64,000 nt of DNA from Lacinutrix algicola (GTDB lineage Bacteria > Bacteroidota > Bacteroidia > Flavobacteriales > Flavobacteriaceae). The stretch covers positions 124,001 through 188,000 of the forward strand of contig NZ_LIQH01000032.1 of NCBI RefSeq assembly GCF_001418085.1, in the 5' to 3' direction. A model generated the notes under the pieces. That model searched no databases. It was not told the origin of the DNA and worked only from the letters and a program-made list of their open reading frames with translations. Position numbers and translations under genes: made by a program. Shown here piece by piece: positions 45,441 through 52,035 of the stretch; the first letter of the stretch is position 1, and every line of letters begins with the position of its first letter.

Positions 45441-48035
45441 ATGAAAAACCACGTACTCGTTCTCTGTTTTCTATGCTTCGGAAGTGTGTTTTCGCAAACC
45501 TTAGAAGATAAAATCTATGAAGCTACAGATGCTTTTAATAACCTAAAATCTGCTGAAGCATTAACGACGCTAAATAATACGATTTCAACATTTGAAACAC
45601 AATTGTCTACCACAGACGATTACTTCGCGTTTGTAAATCTATTAGTTAACAAAGCACATTACTTAAAAACTAATAATAAAAATATAGAAGCTATTAAAGG
45701 TTACGAAAAAGCCTATAAAATTTATAATGATAAAGTTGCATCTGTTTACAAATACAATATTGTCGATTATTGTTTAATTCCGCTAGCTGTGCTTTATAAT
45801 GAAATTGGCGACCACACCGCTACCGAAAATACAATAAAAACCTACATTGCAATAGCCGAAAAGAACAAAAACAACACACAACGTGTTGCAGGAGCAATAA
45901 ACTTATCGCGTTTATACCAAACCATTGGAAGACACCAACTCGCAATTGATATTGCTAATTATAGCCTAAATATAAAACAAGCCAGTACAGAGCAAAAAGG
46001 CAAATTAAAGCTTATAAAATCGAGAAGTGAAACAAGGCTAAACAAAAAAGTGAAATTTACAGATAACAGAGGTATTGTTATCAACTATAAAACACAATCT
46101 ATAGAAACACTAGAATTGGCCTACGAAATGGCTATTCAGAAAAAAGATTATGTTTTAGCTTTAAAAATATTCAAAAACTTAAAACCGCTCAAAACTAATC
46201 AACTATCTTCAGTAAATAGTTTGTCTAAAATTTACATTGAAGAAGCTCAACTTTACTTACTACTTAAGCAGCCCAAAGACACTAAAAAGATTTTAAATTC
46301 TGCTTTAAAATTATTGATTCCTAATTACAATTCTAATACTCTTCCTGCAGAATCAGACTTATATCCGGAGAATGCCTTTATTGGAATTTTCGATTTATTT
46401 GCAGAAATAGAAACTGATCCTAAAAAAGCAATTGAATATTACAATTTAAGTTTTTATGTTAGCGACTTACTCACTGAAAATATTACTACACAAGAAGGAA
46501 AACTTATAGTATTAAATGAAAAACGCAAACGAAGCGAACAAAGCTTGAACATATTATATTATCTTCAAAATAACAGTGACGATACAGAATACACCTTTGA
46601 AGCATTACAACTTTCCGAGCGCTATAAAGCTTCCGTTTTAAAAGAAACCATTAGTAAAAAAAATTTATTAAAAGAGCATCCAAATGATTCTCTTTTAATA
46701 ACACAGCAAAAGCTTTTAAACAATCAAGAACAACTCATTATTAAACTAACAAGAGCGCCTTTTACTAATTTTACTGAAAACCAAAAACTAGAACTTAGAG
46801 CTCAACTATCTTCTATAAATATTGAACTTAAAAACCTAAAAGATACCATTAGCAAAAAGTACGCGACTAATACAAAAACTTCATTAAACGTATCAAAACT
46901 TAATATTAAACTAATAGAAGATCAATCTACATTAGTAAATTACTTTTATGGTAAAGAAGCCATATATCAGATTATTGTTTCAGATAAAATAACTGCTTTT
47001 AATAAGATTCTTTTAAATGATGCAAACACTAAAGCTATTAAAACCTTTATTAAGTATTTTGATAGTCCTTCTACTATAAACAATAACATCTCTAAATATA
47101 CCGAAGATGCACATTCACTTTACAACTTATTAAAACTAAATGAAGTAAAAGAAAAAAAAAACCTCATCATTATTCCTGATGGTTTTTTAAACTTCATTCC
47201 TTTTGATGCGCTTTTAACTACAAAAACAGAAAGTAAAACTTTCAAAAACATGCCATTTTTAGTAAAATCTCATAATGCTGTTTTTAACTCTAGTGTTTCA
47301 TTCTATATAAAAGGCAATTCTACTAAAGTAAAATATAATGTTTTAGGCGTATTTCCTGTTTTTAAAGAGAGTTCTCAAGAATTAACTTACTCTATAGACG
47401 AAGCAAAAAATATTAAAAAAGAAATAGAGACCACCTTATTAATGGATGCTCAAGCCACTAAAAGTAATTTTCTAAAACAAGCCAACAATTACTCGATTCT
47501 ACATTTATCTACACATGGAACAAGTGGTGACTTTTTTGAGCCTGCACAAATAGCTTTTATAGACCAACCAATATCTACTAACGAGCTCTATGGTTTAAAC
47601 CTAAATCCGGAATTGGTAGTTTTAAGCGCTTGCGAAACAGGTGTTGGCGAAATAAAAAGTGGAGAAGGTGTTTTAAGCATTGCAAGAGGTTTTCAATATG
47701 CTGGAGCAAAAAGAGTATTGTATTCGCTGTGGCAAATTAGCGACTTATCTACCTCGCAAATAATGACTTCCTTTTACAAACAATTGGACAACAGTAAATC
47801 TATAAGTTATGCGAACCAACAATCTAAATTAGATTACCTTAATAATGAAGATATAAAAAATTTAAAAAAATCACCATATTATTGGAGCGCTTTTACACTT
47901 TATGGAAGTTTTGATAAAGTTAATGAAAGTAATAATTTATGGTCAATTATTGGACTATCTTTTCTAATTATGCTACTTTTACTGTGGTTATTTAAACGTA
48001 AAAATGGAAAACGCACTCTGGGAATTTCTGCTTAA
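45441..48035 (+). CDS. Exported TPR-CHAT protease with C-terminal membrane anchor
   Basis: 864 residues. A signal peptide (VLVLCFLCFGSVFSQ) is followed by helical TPR-type repeats (about 25-430), a coiled helical linker, and a CHAT caspase-like domain (about 545-830). The catalytic pair is visible: His692 in LHLSTHGTSGDFF and Cys731 in VLSACETGVGEIKSGEGV, followed by GAKRVLYSLWQISD. A single membrane helix (about 838-857, IIGLSFLIMLLLLWLF) and basic residues close the protein, placing the protease on the periplasmic side of the inner membrane. The retropepsin gene starts inside its 3' end (32-bp overlap). CHAT proteases act in regulated cleavage, including some defence and death systems; the substrate here is unknown. 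Confidence 0.9.
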   Translation: MKNHVLVLCFLCFGSVFSQTLEDKIYEATDAFNNLKSAEALTTLNNTISTFETQLSTTDDYFAFVNLLVNKAHYLKTNNKNIEAIKGYEKAYKIYNDKVASVYKYNIVDYCLIPLAVLYNEIGDHTATENTIKTYIAIAEKNKNNTQRVAGAINLSRLYQTIGRHQLAIDIANYSLNIKQASTEQKGKLKLIKSRSETRLNKKVKFTDNRGIVINYKTQSIETLELAYEMAIQKKDYVLALKIFKNLKPLKTNQLSSVNSLSKIYIEEAQLYLLLKQPKDTKKILNSALKLLIPNYNSNTLPAESDLYPENAFIGIFDLFAEIETDPKKAIEYYNLSFYVSDLLTENITTQEGKLIVLNEKRKRSEQSLNILYYLQNNSDDTEYTFEALQLSERYKASVLKETISKKNLLKEHPNDSLLITQQKLLNNQEQLIIKLTRAPFTNFTENQKLELRAQLSSINIELKNLKDTISKKYATNTKTSLNVSKLNIKLIEDQSTLVNYFYGKEAIYQIIVSDKITAFNKILLNDANTKAIKTFIKYFDSPSTINNNISKYTEDAHSLYNLLKLNEVKEKKNLIIIPDGFLNFIPFDALLTTKTESKTFKNMPFLVKSHNAVFNSSVSFYIKGNSTKVKYNVLGVFPVFKESSQELTYSIDEAKNIKKEIETTLLMDAQATKSNFLKQANNYSILHLSTHGTSGDFFEPAQIAFIDQPISTNELYGLNLNPELVVLSACETGVGEIKSGEGVLSIARGFQYAGAKRVLYSLWQISDLSTSQIMTSFYKQLDNSKSISYANQQSKLDYLNNEDIKNLKKSPYYWSAFTLYGSFDKVNESNNLWSIIGLSFLIMLLLLWLFKRKNGKRTLGISA

Positions 48036-48450
48036 AAAAGAGTATAAAAAGATAAAATTAAGGCTCACAAAAACTAATCATTTTGAGGTAAGAGCTACTA
48101 TTAACGGCGTAAAAGGTTTTTTTATATTAGACACAGGAGCTTCTAACAGCTGTATTGGATTTGAAGATGTCGATTTTTTTAACTTAAAAGCCAAAGCTTC
48201 AAATATAAAAGCAGCTGGAGCTGGAGCATCAGATATGCTAACTCAAACAGCATCTAAAAACAATATAAAAATTGGTAGTTGGAAAAGCTCAAACCTTACT
48301 TTAGTTCTTTTCGATTTAACACATGTAAATACAGCGTTAACCATGCATAACGCAAAACCAGTAAATGGTATTATTGGAGCAGATGTATTAAAAAAAGGAA
48401 AAGCAATTATAGATTATAACAAGAAATACCTTTACTTAAAATCGTTATAG
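48004..48450 (+). CDS. Retropepsin-like aspartic protease
   Basis: 148 residues. The active-site motif FILDTGASNSCIGFEDVD has the catalytic Asp43 in DTGAS. A flap-like region and the later hydrophobic-GA segment VNGIIGADVLKKGKAIID (about 120-137) complete a single-domain retropepsin, which would act as a homodimer. There is no signal peptide: the N-terminus reads MENALWEFLLKKEYKK, so it should be cytoplasmic unless carried by its partner. Its start lies within the CHAT gene in another frame, indicating coupled translation. Confidence 0.86.
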   Translation: MENALWEFLLKKEYKKIKLRLTKTNHFEVRATINGVKGFFILDTGASNSCIGFEDVDFFNLKAKASNIKAAGAGASDMLTQTASKNNIKIGSWKSSNLTLVLFDLTHVNTALTMHNAKPVNGIIGADVLKKGKAIIDYNKKYLYLKSL

Positions 48451-48509
48451 TGCAATAATTTTATTACATTTATTTAGCTACTACTTTCACATAAAAACTC
48501 CCTTAGAAT

Positions 48510-49142
48510 ATGAGTACCTCCATTGTTATTGCAGACGACCATCCATTAATGCTTCGCGGTTTAAGTGATTTTTTATCCTCTAAAGGATACAACATTTTAG
48601 GAAAAGCCGAAGATGGACAAGCTGCATACAATCTCATTATTAAACACAAGCCAGACATTGCTGTTTTAGATATAAGAATGCCATATTTAACAGGCTTAGA
48701 TGTTGCCGAACAATGCCAAAAATACGAGCTAAACACCAAAGTGATTTTAATTACTTTCGATAATGAAGAAGCCCTTTTCGATAAAGCGAGAGCTTTTAAT
48801 GTATATGGTTATATATTAAAAGAATTTGCTATTGAAGAAATTGAAATATGTATTGGTCATGTTGAAAAAAACGAAAAGTATTTTAGTGAGGAAATAGCTT
48901 CTTATTTAAACTCTAAAATAAAATATTCTAATGCACACATTAAAGATTTACTAACCAAAACAGAATTGAAAATTGTTAAGTTATTATCGAAAAACAAATC
49001 TAATCAAGAGATCTCCGATTCGTTGCAAAGTTCAATAAGAACAATAGAAAAACACAGAAGTAATATTGTAAAGAAATTAAAACTTCAAAAGTCTCATAAT
49101 GCACTTATGCTTTGGGCTAATTTGAATAAAGATTTATTCTAG
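48510..49142 (+). CDS. LuxR/NarL-type response regulator
   Basis: 210 residues. The receiver domain (about 4-120) has the acidic pair in IVIADDHPLMLRGL, phospho-acceptor Asp54 in VLDIRMP, Thr in ILITFDN and Lys in GYILKEFAIEEIE. The C-terminal HTH (about 145-205) reads LTKTELKIVKLLSKNKSNQE, ISDSLQSSIRTIEKHRSNIV, a standard GerE fold. No histidine kinase is encoded nearby, so it is an orphan in this window. It stands between the protease genes and the three palindromic promoter units, which are natural candidates for its targets. Confidence 0.93.
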   Translation: MSTSIVIADDHPLMLRGLSDFLSSKGYNILGKAEDGQAAYNLIIKHKPDIAVLDIRMPYLTGLDVAEQCQKYELNTKVILITFDNEEALFDKARAFNVYGYILKEFAIEEIEICIGHVEKNEKYFSEEIASYLNSKIKYSNAHIKDLLTKTELKIVKLLSKNKSNQEISDSLQSSIRTIEKHRSNIVKKLKLQKSHNALMLWANLNKDLF

Positions 49143-49281
49143 TTTTATTTCTTAAAATTAGATTTTTAGCGTTTTAAGTCAAAAATAAAATGATTTTAAA
49201 AAATCACCGTTTCTACACAAAAAACTCAACTAAACAATAATAGCAAAGCTTACGAAGGATTATTGGCTAAATTTTGAATCA

Positions 49282-49335
49282 GAAAAAATACGTAGTTCTA
49301 CGTATTTTTTTTACCGTTTATTCGAAGTATATTTA
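49282..49335 (+). promoter_or_regulatory. Palindromic operator and promoter, unit 1
   Basis: A 28-bp palindrome (49282-49309) has the core TACGTAGTTCTACGTA (49288-49303) and A/T arms. The -7-like box TATATTTA is at 49328-49335, 24 bp after the core. The palindrome centre is about 46 bp before the expected start site, a usual place for an activator. The LuxR-type regulator gene ends 139 bp upstream. Confidence 0.6.
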
Positions 49336-49341
49336 TAATGC

Positions 49342-49409
49342 TATTAATCAATGACTATAAGAGAAACCAAAGCTCTACATTATAACTAATGTAGAGCTTC
49401 TCTTTTTTT
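49342..49409 (+). ncRNA. Predicted small RNA, unit 1
   Basis: Predicted transcript of about 68 nt from the start site deduced from TATATTTA to the T-run. The 3' half is a 13-bp hairpin: AGCTCTACATTA (49371-49382), loop TAAC, TAATGTAGAGCT (49387-49398), then TCTCT and T-run. The first about 30 nt (CTATTAATCAATGACTATAA) are shared with unit 2. A 12-codon frame beginning at the ATG in this stretch is not kept in the other units. Confidence 0.5.
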
Positions 49410-49616
49410 AAGTTGGTTTTTTTCTCAATTAAAACTAATCAATATTCTACAATACTTCAATCCATTCTTTTTTTAAAGCAAGTCGAGAATTAATAAAATT
49501 CGCGTTTTTAAATTGAACAATAAAATATAATAAAACTTCTATAAACCATAAAACATAACGTTAACTACTATATAAATAGGTGCTAACAATGTTTTACCTG
49601 TTTAGCTAAATCTCAG

Positions 49617-49668
49617 AAAAATACGTAGTTCTACGTATTTTTTAAACCAAATATTCACATTATCTTTA
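49617..49668 (+). promoter_or_regulatory. Palindromic operator and promoter, unit 2
   Basis: Palindrome at 49617-49642 with the same core (49622-49637), and the -7-like box TATCTTTA at 49661-49668, 23 bp after the core. Confidence 0.6.
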
Positions 49669-49674
49669 TAATGC

Positions 49675-49743
49675 TATTAATCAATTACTTTAAGGGTAAT
49701 TTAAGCTCTACATTATAATCTAATGTAGAGCTTTTCTTTTTTT
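49675..49743 (+). ncRNA. Predicted small RNA, unit 2
   Basis: Predicted transcript of about 69 nt. Hairpin arms AGCTCTACATTA (49704-49715) and TAATGTAGAGCT (49721-49732) are identical to unit 1, with the loop TAATC instead of TAAC, followed by a long T-run. The 5' part reads GCTATTAATCAATTACTTTA. No start codon is present, which supports a non-coding product. Confidence 0.5.
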
Positions 49744-50058
49744 AGTAATTAAGCATTAACAGTATACTTATAATAGTTCCGTTGCTCATCCTCCATACAA
49801 GTAAATCTAAATCAATTCAATATTGTGTTTTTACACTTCGAAGTAAAACCTAATAAATAGTAAAACTAAAAAAACGTACTTATACATAGATCTATCGACT
49901 ACTATTAATTTTAAGAAAAAAAACTTCTAATAAACTAAAAACTCGCGTTTTCAAGTCTAATTAAAAACATTAAAATTAAAACAAAAAACAAACACAAAAT
50001 ACCCAAACAACCAATAAAACATAACAGTACGAGTGTTTAACTTCTTTTTAAAAGCTTA

Positions 50059-50111
50059 AAAAAAATACGTAGTTCTACGTATTTTTTTAACGTTAATACA
50101 AGCTATCTTTA
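50059..50111 (+). promoter_or_regulatory. Palindromic operator and promoter, unit 3
   Basis: Palindrome at 50059-50088 (30 bp) with the same core (50066-50081), and the -7-like box TATCTTTA at 50104-50111, 22 bp after the core. Confidence 0.6.
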
Positions 50112-50117
50112 TAAAGC

Positions 50118-50188
50118 TATTAATTGATTTTTAAGGGAAGAAATTAATTAAAAAAAGAACTCTGTACTGTAAGAGGTACAGAGTTTTT
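50118..50188 (+). ncRNA. Predicted small RNA, unit 3
   Basis: Predicted transcript of about 71 nt. It has a different hairpin sequence, AACTCTGTAC (50158-50167) with GTACAGAGTT (50176-50185), then T. The 5' part GCTATTAATTGATTTTTAAG is like units 1 and 2. If the terminator is leaky, the transcript would continue into the small ORF at 50215. Stem divergence while pairing is kept is informative. Confidence 0.5.
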
Positions 50189-50214
50189 AATTAATCCAAA
50201 AACAACCTCAACCT

Positions 50215-50319
50215 ATGGAAGAATTAGATGAAACAAAAAACAACAAACTAATTTTTGGAATTATTACTATTGCAATAATTCTAATTTGCTTTAACATTAT
50301 TACTGTATTCGTACATTAA
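50215..50319 (+). CDS. 34-residue single-pass membrane peptide
   Basis: ATG at 50215, TAA at 50317-50319. The product is MEELDETKNNK, then a continuous hydrophobic stretch of about 20 residues (LIFGIITIAIILICFNIITV) and FVH. The acidic, charged N-terminus and one helix suggest a small inner-membrane protein. It lies 27 bp after the unit-3 hairpin and just before a strong terminator at 50338-50366. No family is recognised; coding status rests on the composition of the frame and its fit between signals. Confidence 0.5.
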   Translation: MEELDETKNNKLIFGIITIAIILICFNIITVFVH

Positions 50320-50337
50320 CATCCACCTCTTAAACAG

Positions 50338-50366
50338 AAAAAGCTCCTCTAATAGAGGAGCTTTTT
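50338..50366. terminator. Bidirectional terminator between small ORF and odhB
   Basis: AAAAAGCTCCTCT pairs with AGAGGAGCTTTTT around a short AAT loop. Being symmetrical with A and T flanks, it can end both the plus-strand small-ORF transcript and the minus-strand odhA-odhB operon. Confidence 0.9.
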
Positions 50367-50389
50367 CTGTTTGTAAGCTATTTTATATA

Positions 50390-51604
50390 TTAAAGCTCTA
50401 AAGCTTTCTTAATGTCATTATTCATTAATAACTCTACTGGATTTTCTAGAGCTTCTTTAACAGCAACTAAGAAACCGACGCTTTCTTTACCATCGATAAT
50501 TCTATGGTCGTAAGATAAAGCAACATACATCATAGGATGAATTACAACTTCACCGTTTAGTGCAATTGGTCTTTCAATAATGTTATGCATTCCTAAAATA
50601 CCACTTTGTGGTGGGTTAATAATTGGTGTAGATAGCATACTACCAAAAACACCTCCATTAGTAATGGTAAATGTTCCTCCTGTCATCTCATCTACAGTAA
50701 TTTGTCCATCCCTTGCTCTAAGTGCTAAACGTTTTACTTCAGATTCTACACCTCTAAAAGTTAAGCTTTCTGCATTTCTAATTACAGGAACCATTAAACC
50801 TTTTGGTCCAGAAACTGCGATACTAATATCAACAAAATCGAAAGTTTTCATTTCCTTACCATCAATCATAGAATTAACAGCAGGATACATTTGTAATGCA
50901 CGTACAACTGCTAAAGAGAAGAAAGACATAAATCCTAAACCAACACCATGTTTTGCTTTAAACGTTTCCTTATATTCTTTTCTAAGTGCGAAAATTGGAG
51001 ACATATCTACTTCATTAAAAGTAGTTAACATTGCTGTTGTGTTTTTAGCTTCTACTAAACGTTCTGCTACTTTACGACGTAACATAGACATTTTAGAATT
51101 TGAAGAACTACGGTTTCCACCTGTTGGTGTTCCCATAGAAGGCACTGCATTTACAGCATCATCTTTAGTTACACGACCATCTTTTCCAGAACCAGAAATA
51201 GTACTTGCATCCATACCTTTTTCAGCTAAAATCTTTTTTGCTGCAGGACTTGCTGTACCTGTAGCATATGTTTTAGCTTCTGTAGCTTTTGGAGTTTCTA
51301 CTGCTGCTTTTGGTGCTTCTGCTTTAGTTTCTACTTTAGGTGCATCAGAAGACTCTTCTGGTTTTGCAGCACTTGTATCTATTAAACAAACAATTGCTCC
51401 AACAGCTACAGCATCACCTTCTTCAGCTTTTAGCGTTATTGTTCCGCTAGCTTCTGCAGGTAGCTCTAAAGTCGCTTTATCACTATCTACTTCTGCGATA
51501 GCTTGATCTTTTTCTACATAATCACCATCTTGAACTAACCATTCTGCTATTTCAACTTCTGTAATAGATTCGCCTGGCGAAGGTACTTTCATTTCTAAAA
51601 TCAT
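50390..51604 (-). CDS. odhB: 2-oxoglutarate dehydrogenase E2 (dihydrolipoyl succinyltransferase)
   Basis: 404 residues, TCA cycle. A lipoyl domain (1 to about 77) carries the lipoylated Lys in [15 protein letters not shown]. An Ala/Pro/Lys linker (about 80-115) leads to the peripheral subunit-binding domain (about 118-150, [20 protein letters not shown], then [11 protein letters not shown]). The catalytic domain (about 175-404) ends with the active-site motif [19 protein letters not shown], and [20 protein letters not shown] is the substrate-site stretch. Third gene of odhA, small secreted protein, odhB. Confidence 0.97.
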   Translation of the reverse strand: MILEMKVPSPGESITEVEIAEWLVQDGDYVEKDQAIAEVDSDKATLELPAEASGTITLKAEEGDAVAVGAIVCLIDTSAAKPEESSDAPKVETKAEAPKAAVETPKATEAKTYATGTASPAAKKILAEKGMDASTISGSGKDGRVTKDDAVNAVPSMGTPTGGNRSSSNSKMSMLRRKVAERLVEAKNTTAMLTTFNEVDMSPIFALRKEYKETFKAKHGVGLGFMSFFSLAVVRALQMYPAVNSMIDGKEMKTFDFVDISIAVSGPKGLMVPVIRNAESLTFRGVESEVKRLALRARDGQITVDEMTGGTFTITNGGVFGSMLSTPIINPPQSGILGMHNIIERPIALNGEVVIHPMMYVALSYDHRIIDGKESVGFLVAVKEALENPVELLMNNDIKKALEL

Positions 51605-51644
51605 CGTAATGTAATTTTGTTATAATGTCTTGTTTACTGTTGTA

Positions 51645-52016
51645 TTATTTTGAAGAATACATTTGTAATCCACTAATTTTATTATTGTTATCTAAAAGAA
51701 AAAAGGCTTCTCCTACTCCATTTTGGAAAGTTACTTTATAGTTATGCCCTGTTCTTATTATTTCTTTTAATTCGACTGCTTTAATATTACCTAAAGCTTC
51801 AGCATTAATATTTGTTTTAAAAAATGTTTTCGTTTTTTCTAATGTCAATGTTTTTTGAAAATTTGCATTAAACATATTGTAAACACTCTCGAAATCTCCA
51901 TTGTTATAATTAGTTTGAAAATCTGAAATTACTGTTTTATAATTTGCTTTTTCAGTTTGAGCATAGCCCAAAGAAAAACTTAATACTGCAACTATAATTA
52001 ATAAAATTCTTTTCAT
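51645..52016 (-). CDS. Small secreted protein, DUF3887-like
   Basis: 123 residues from the ATG at 52014-52016 (MKRILLIIVAVLSFSLGYAQ, a clear signal peptide). A longer frame to 52076 starts inside odhA and is rejected. The mature part has ISDFQTNYNNGDFESVYNMF, then FKTNINAEALGNIKAVELKE and GVGEAFFLLDNNNKISGLQM, which resembles DUF3887/NTF2-like domains of exported proteins. It lies 20 bp after odhA and about 40 bp before odhB, so the exported protein is co-transcribed with a cytoplasmic TCA-cycle complex. Function unknown. Confidence 0.82.
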   Translation of the reverse strand: MKRILLIIVAVLSFSLGYAQTEKANYKTVISDFQTNYNNGDFESVYNMFNANFQKTLTLEKTKTFFKTNINAEALGNIKAVELKEIIRTGHNYKVTFQNGVGEAFFLLDNNNKISGLQMYSSK

Positions 52017-52035
52017 AATATTATATTTAAATGGT

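Larger units (their letters stand above)
49160..50190 (+). repeat. Three diverged tandem units with palindromic promoters
   Basis: About 1 kb without large genes contains three related units. Each has an upstream GCGTTTT-type start (near 49169, 49502, 49945), AT-rich filler, the identical palindrome TACGTAGTTCTACGTA, a -7-like box TAT(A/C)TTTATAA(T/A)GC 22-24 nt later, the conserved stretch CTATTAAT, and a hairpin with T-run. Palindrome starts (with A/T arms) are 49282, 49617 and 50059, so the period is 335 then 442 bp. The filler of units 2 and 3 also shares AACCA-(A)TAAAACATAAC. Divergence of filler with conservation of signals implies selection on the signals. Confidence 0.8.

Noticed and set aside
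49282-50088. The three palindromes as a CRISPR array or as plain terminators
   Set aside because: Spacing is 335 and 442 bp, far too long and irregular for CRISPR, and the intervening sequence is itself repeated. As terminators they would be possible, but the stem is very AT-rich and the constant 22-24 bp to a promoter box is better explained by a protein-binding site.
50580-51506. Long plus-strand frame (308 codons) opposite odhB
   Set aside because: It is an antisense shadow of a certain gene, with low-complexity Ala/Ser/Thr composition and no family motif. The same holds for the frames opposite rimP (3289-3873), rpsB (23336-23791) and the MMPL exporter (29481-29951).
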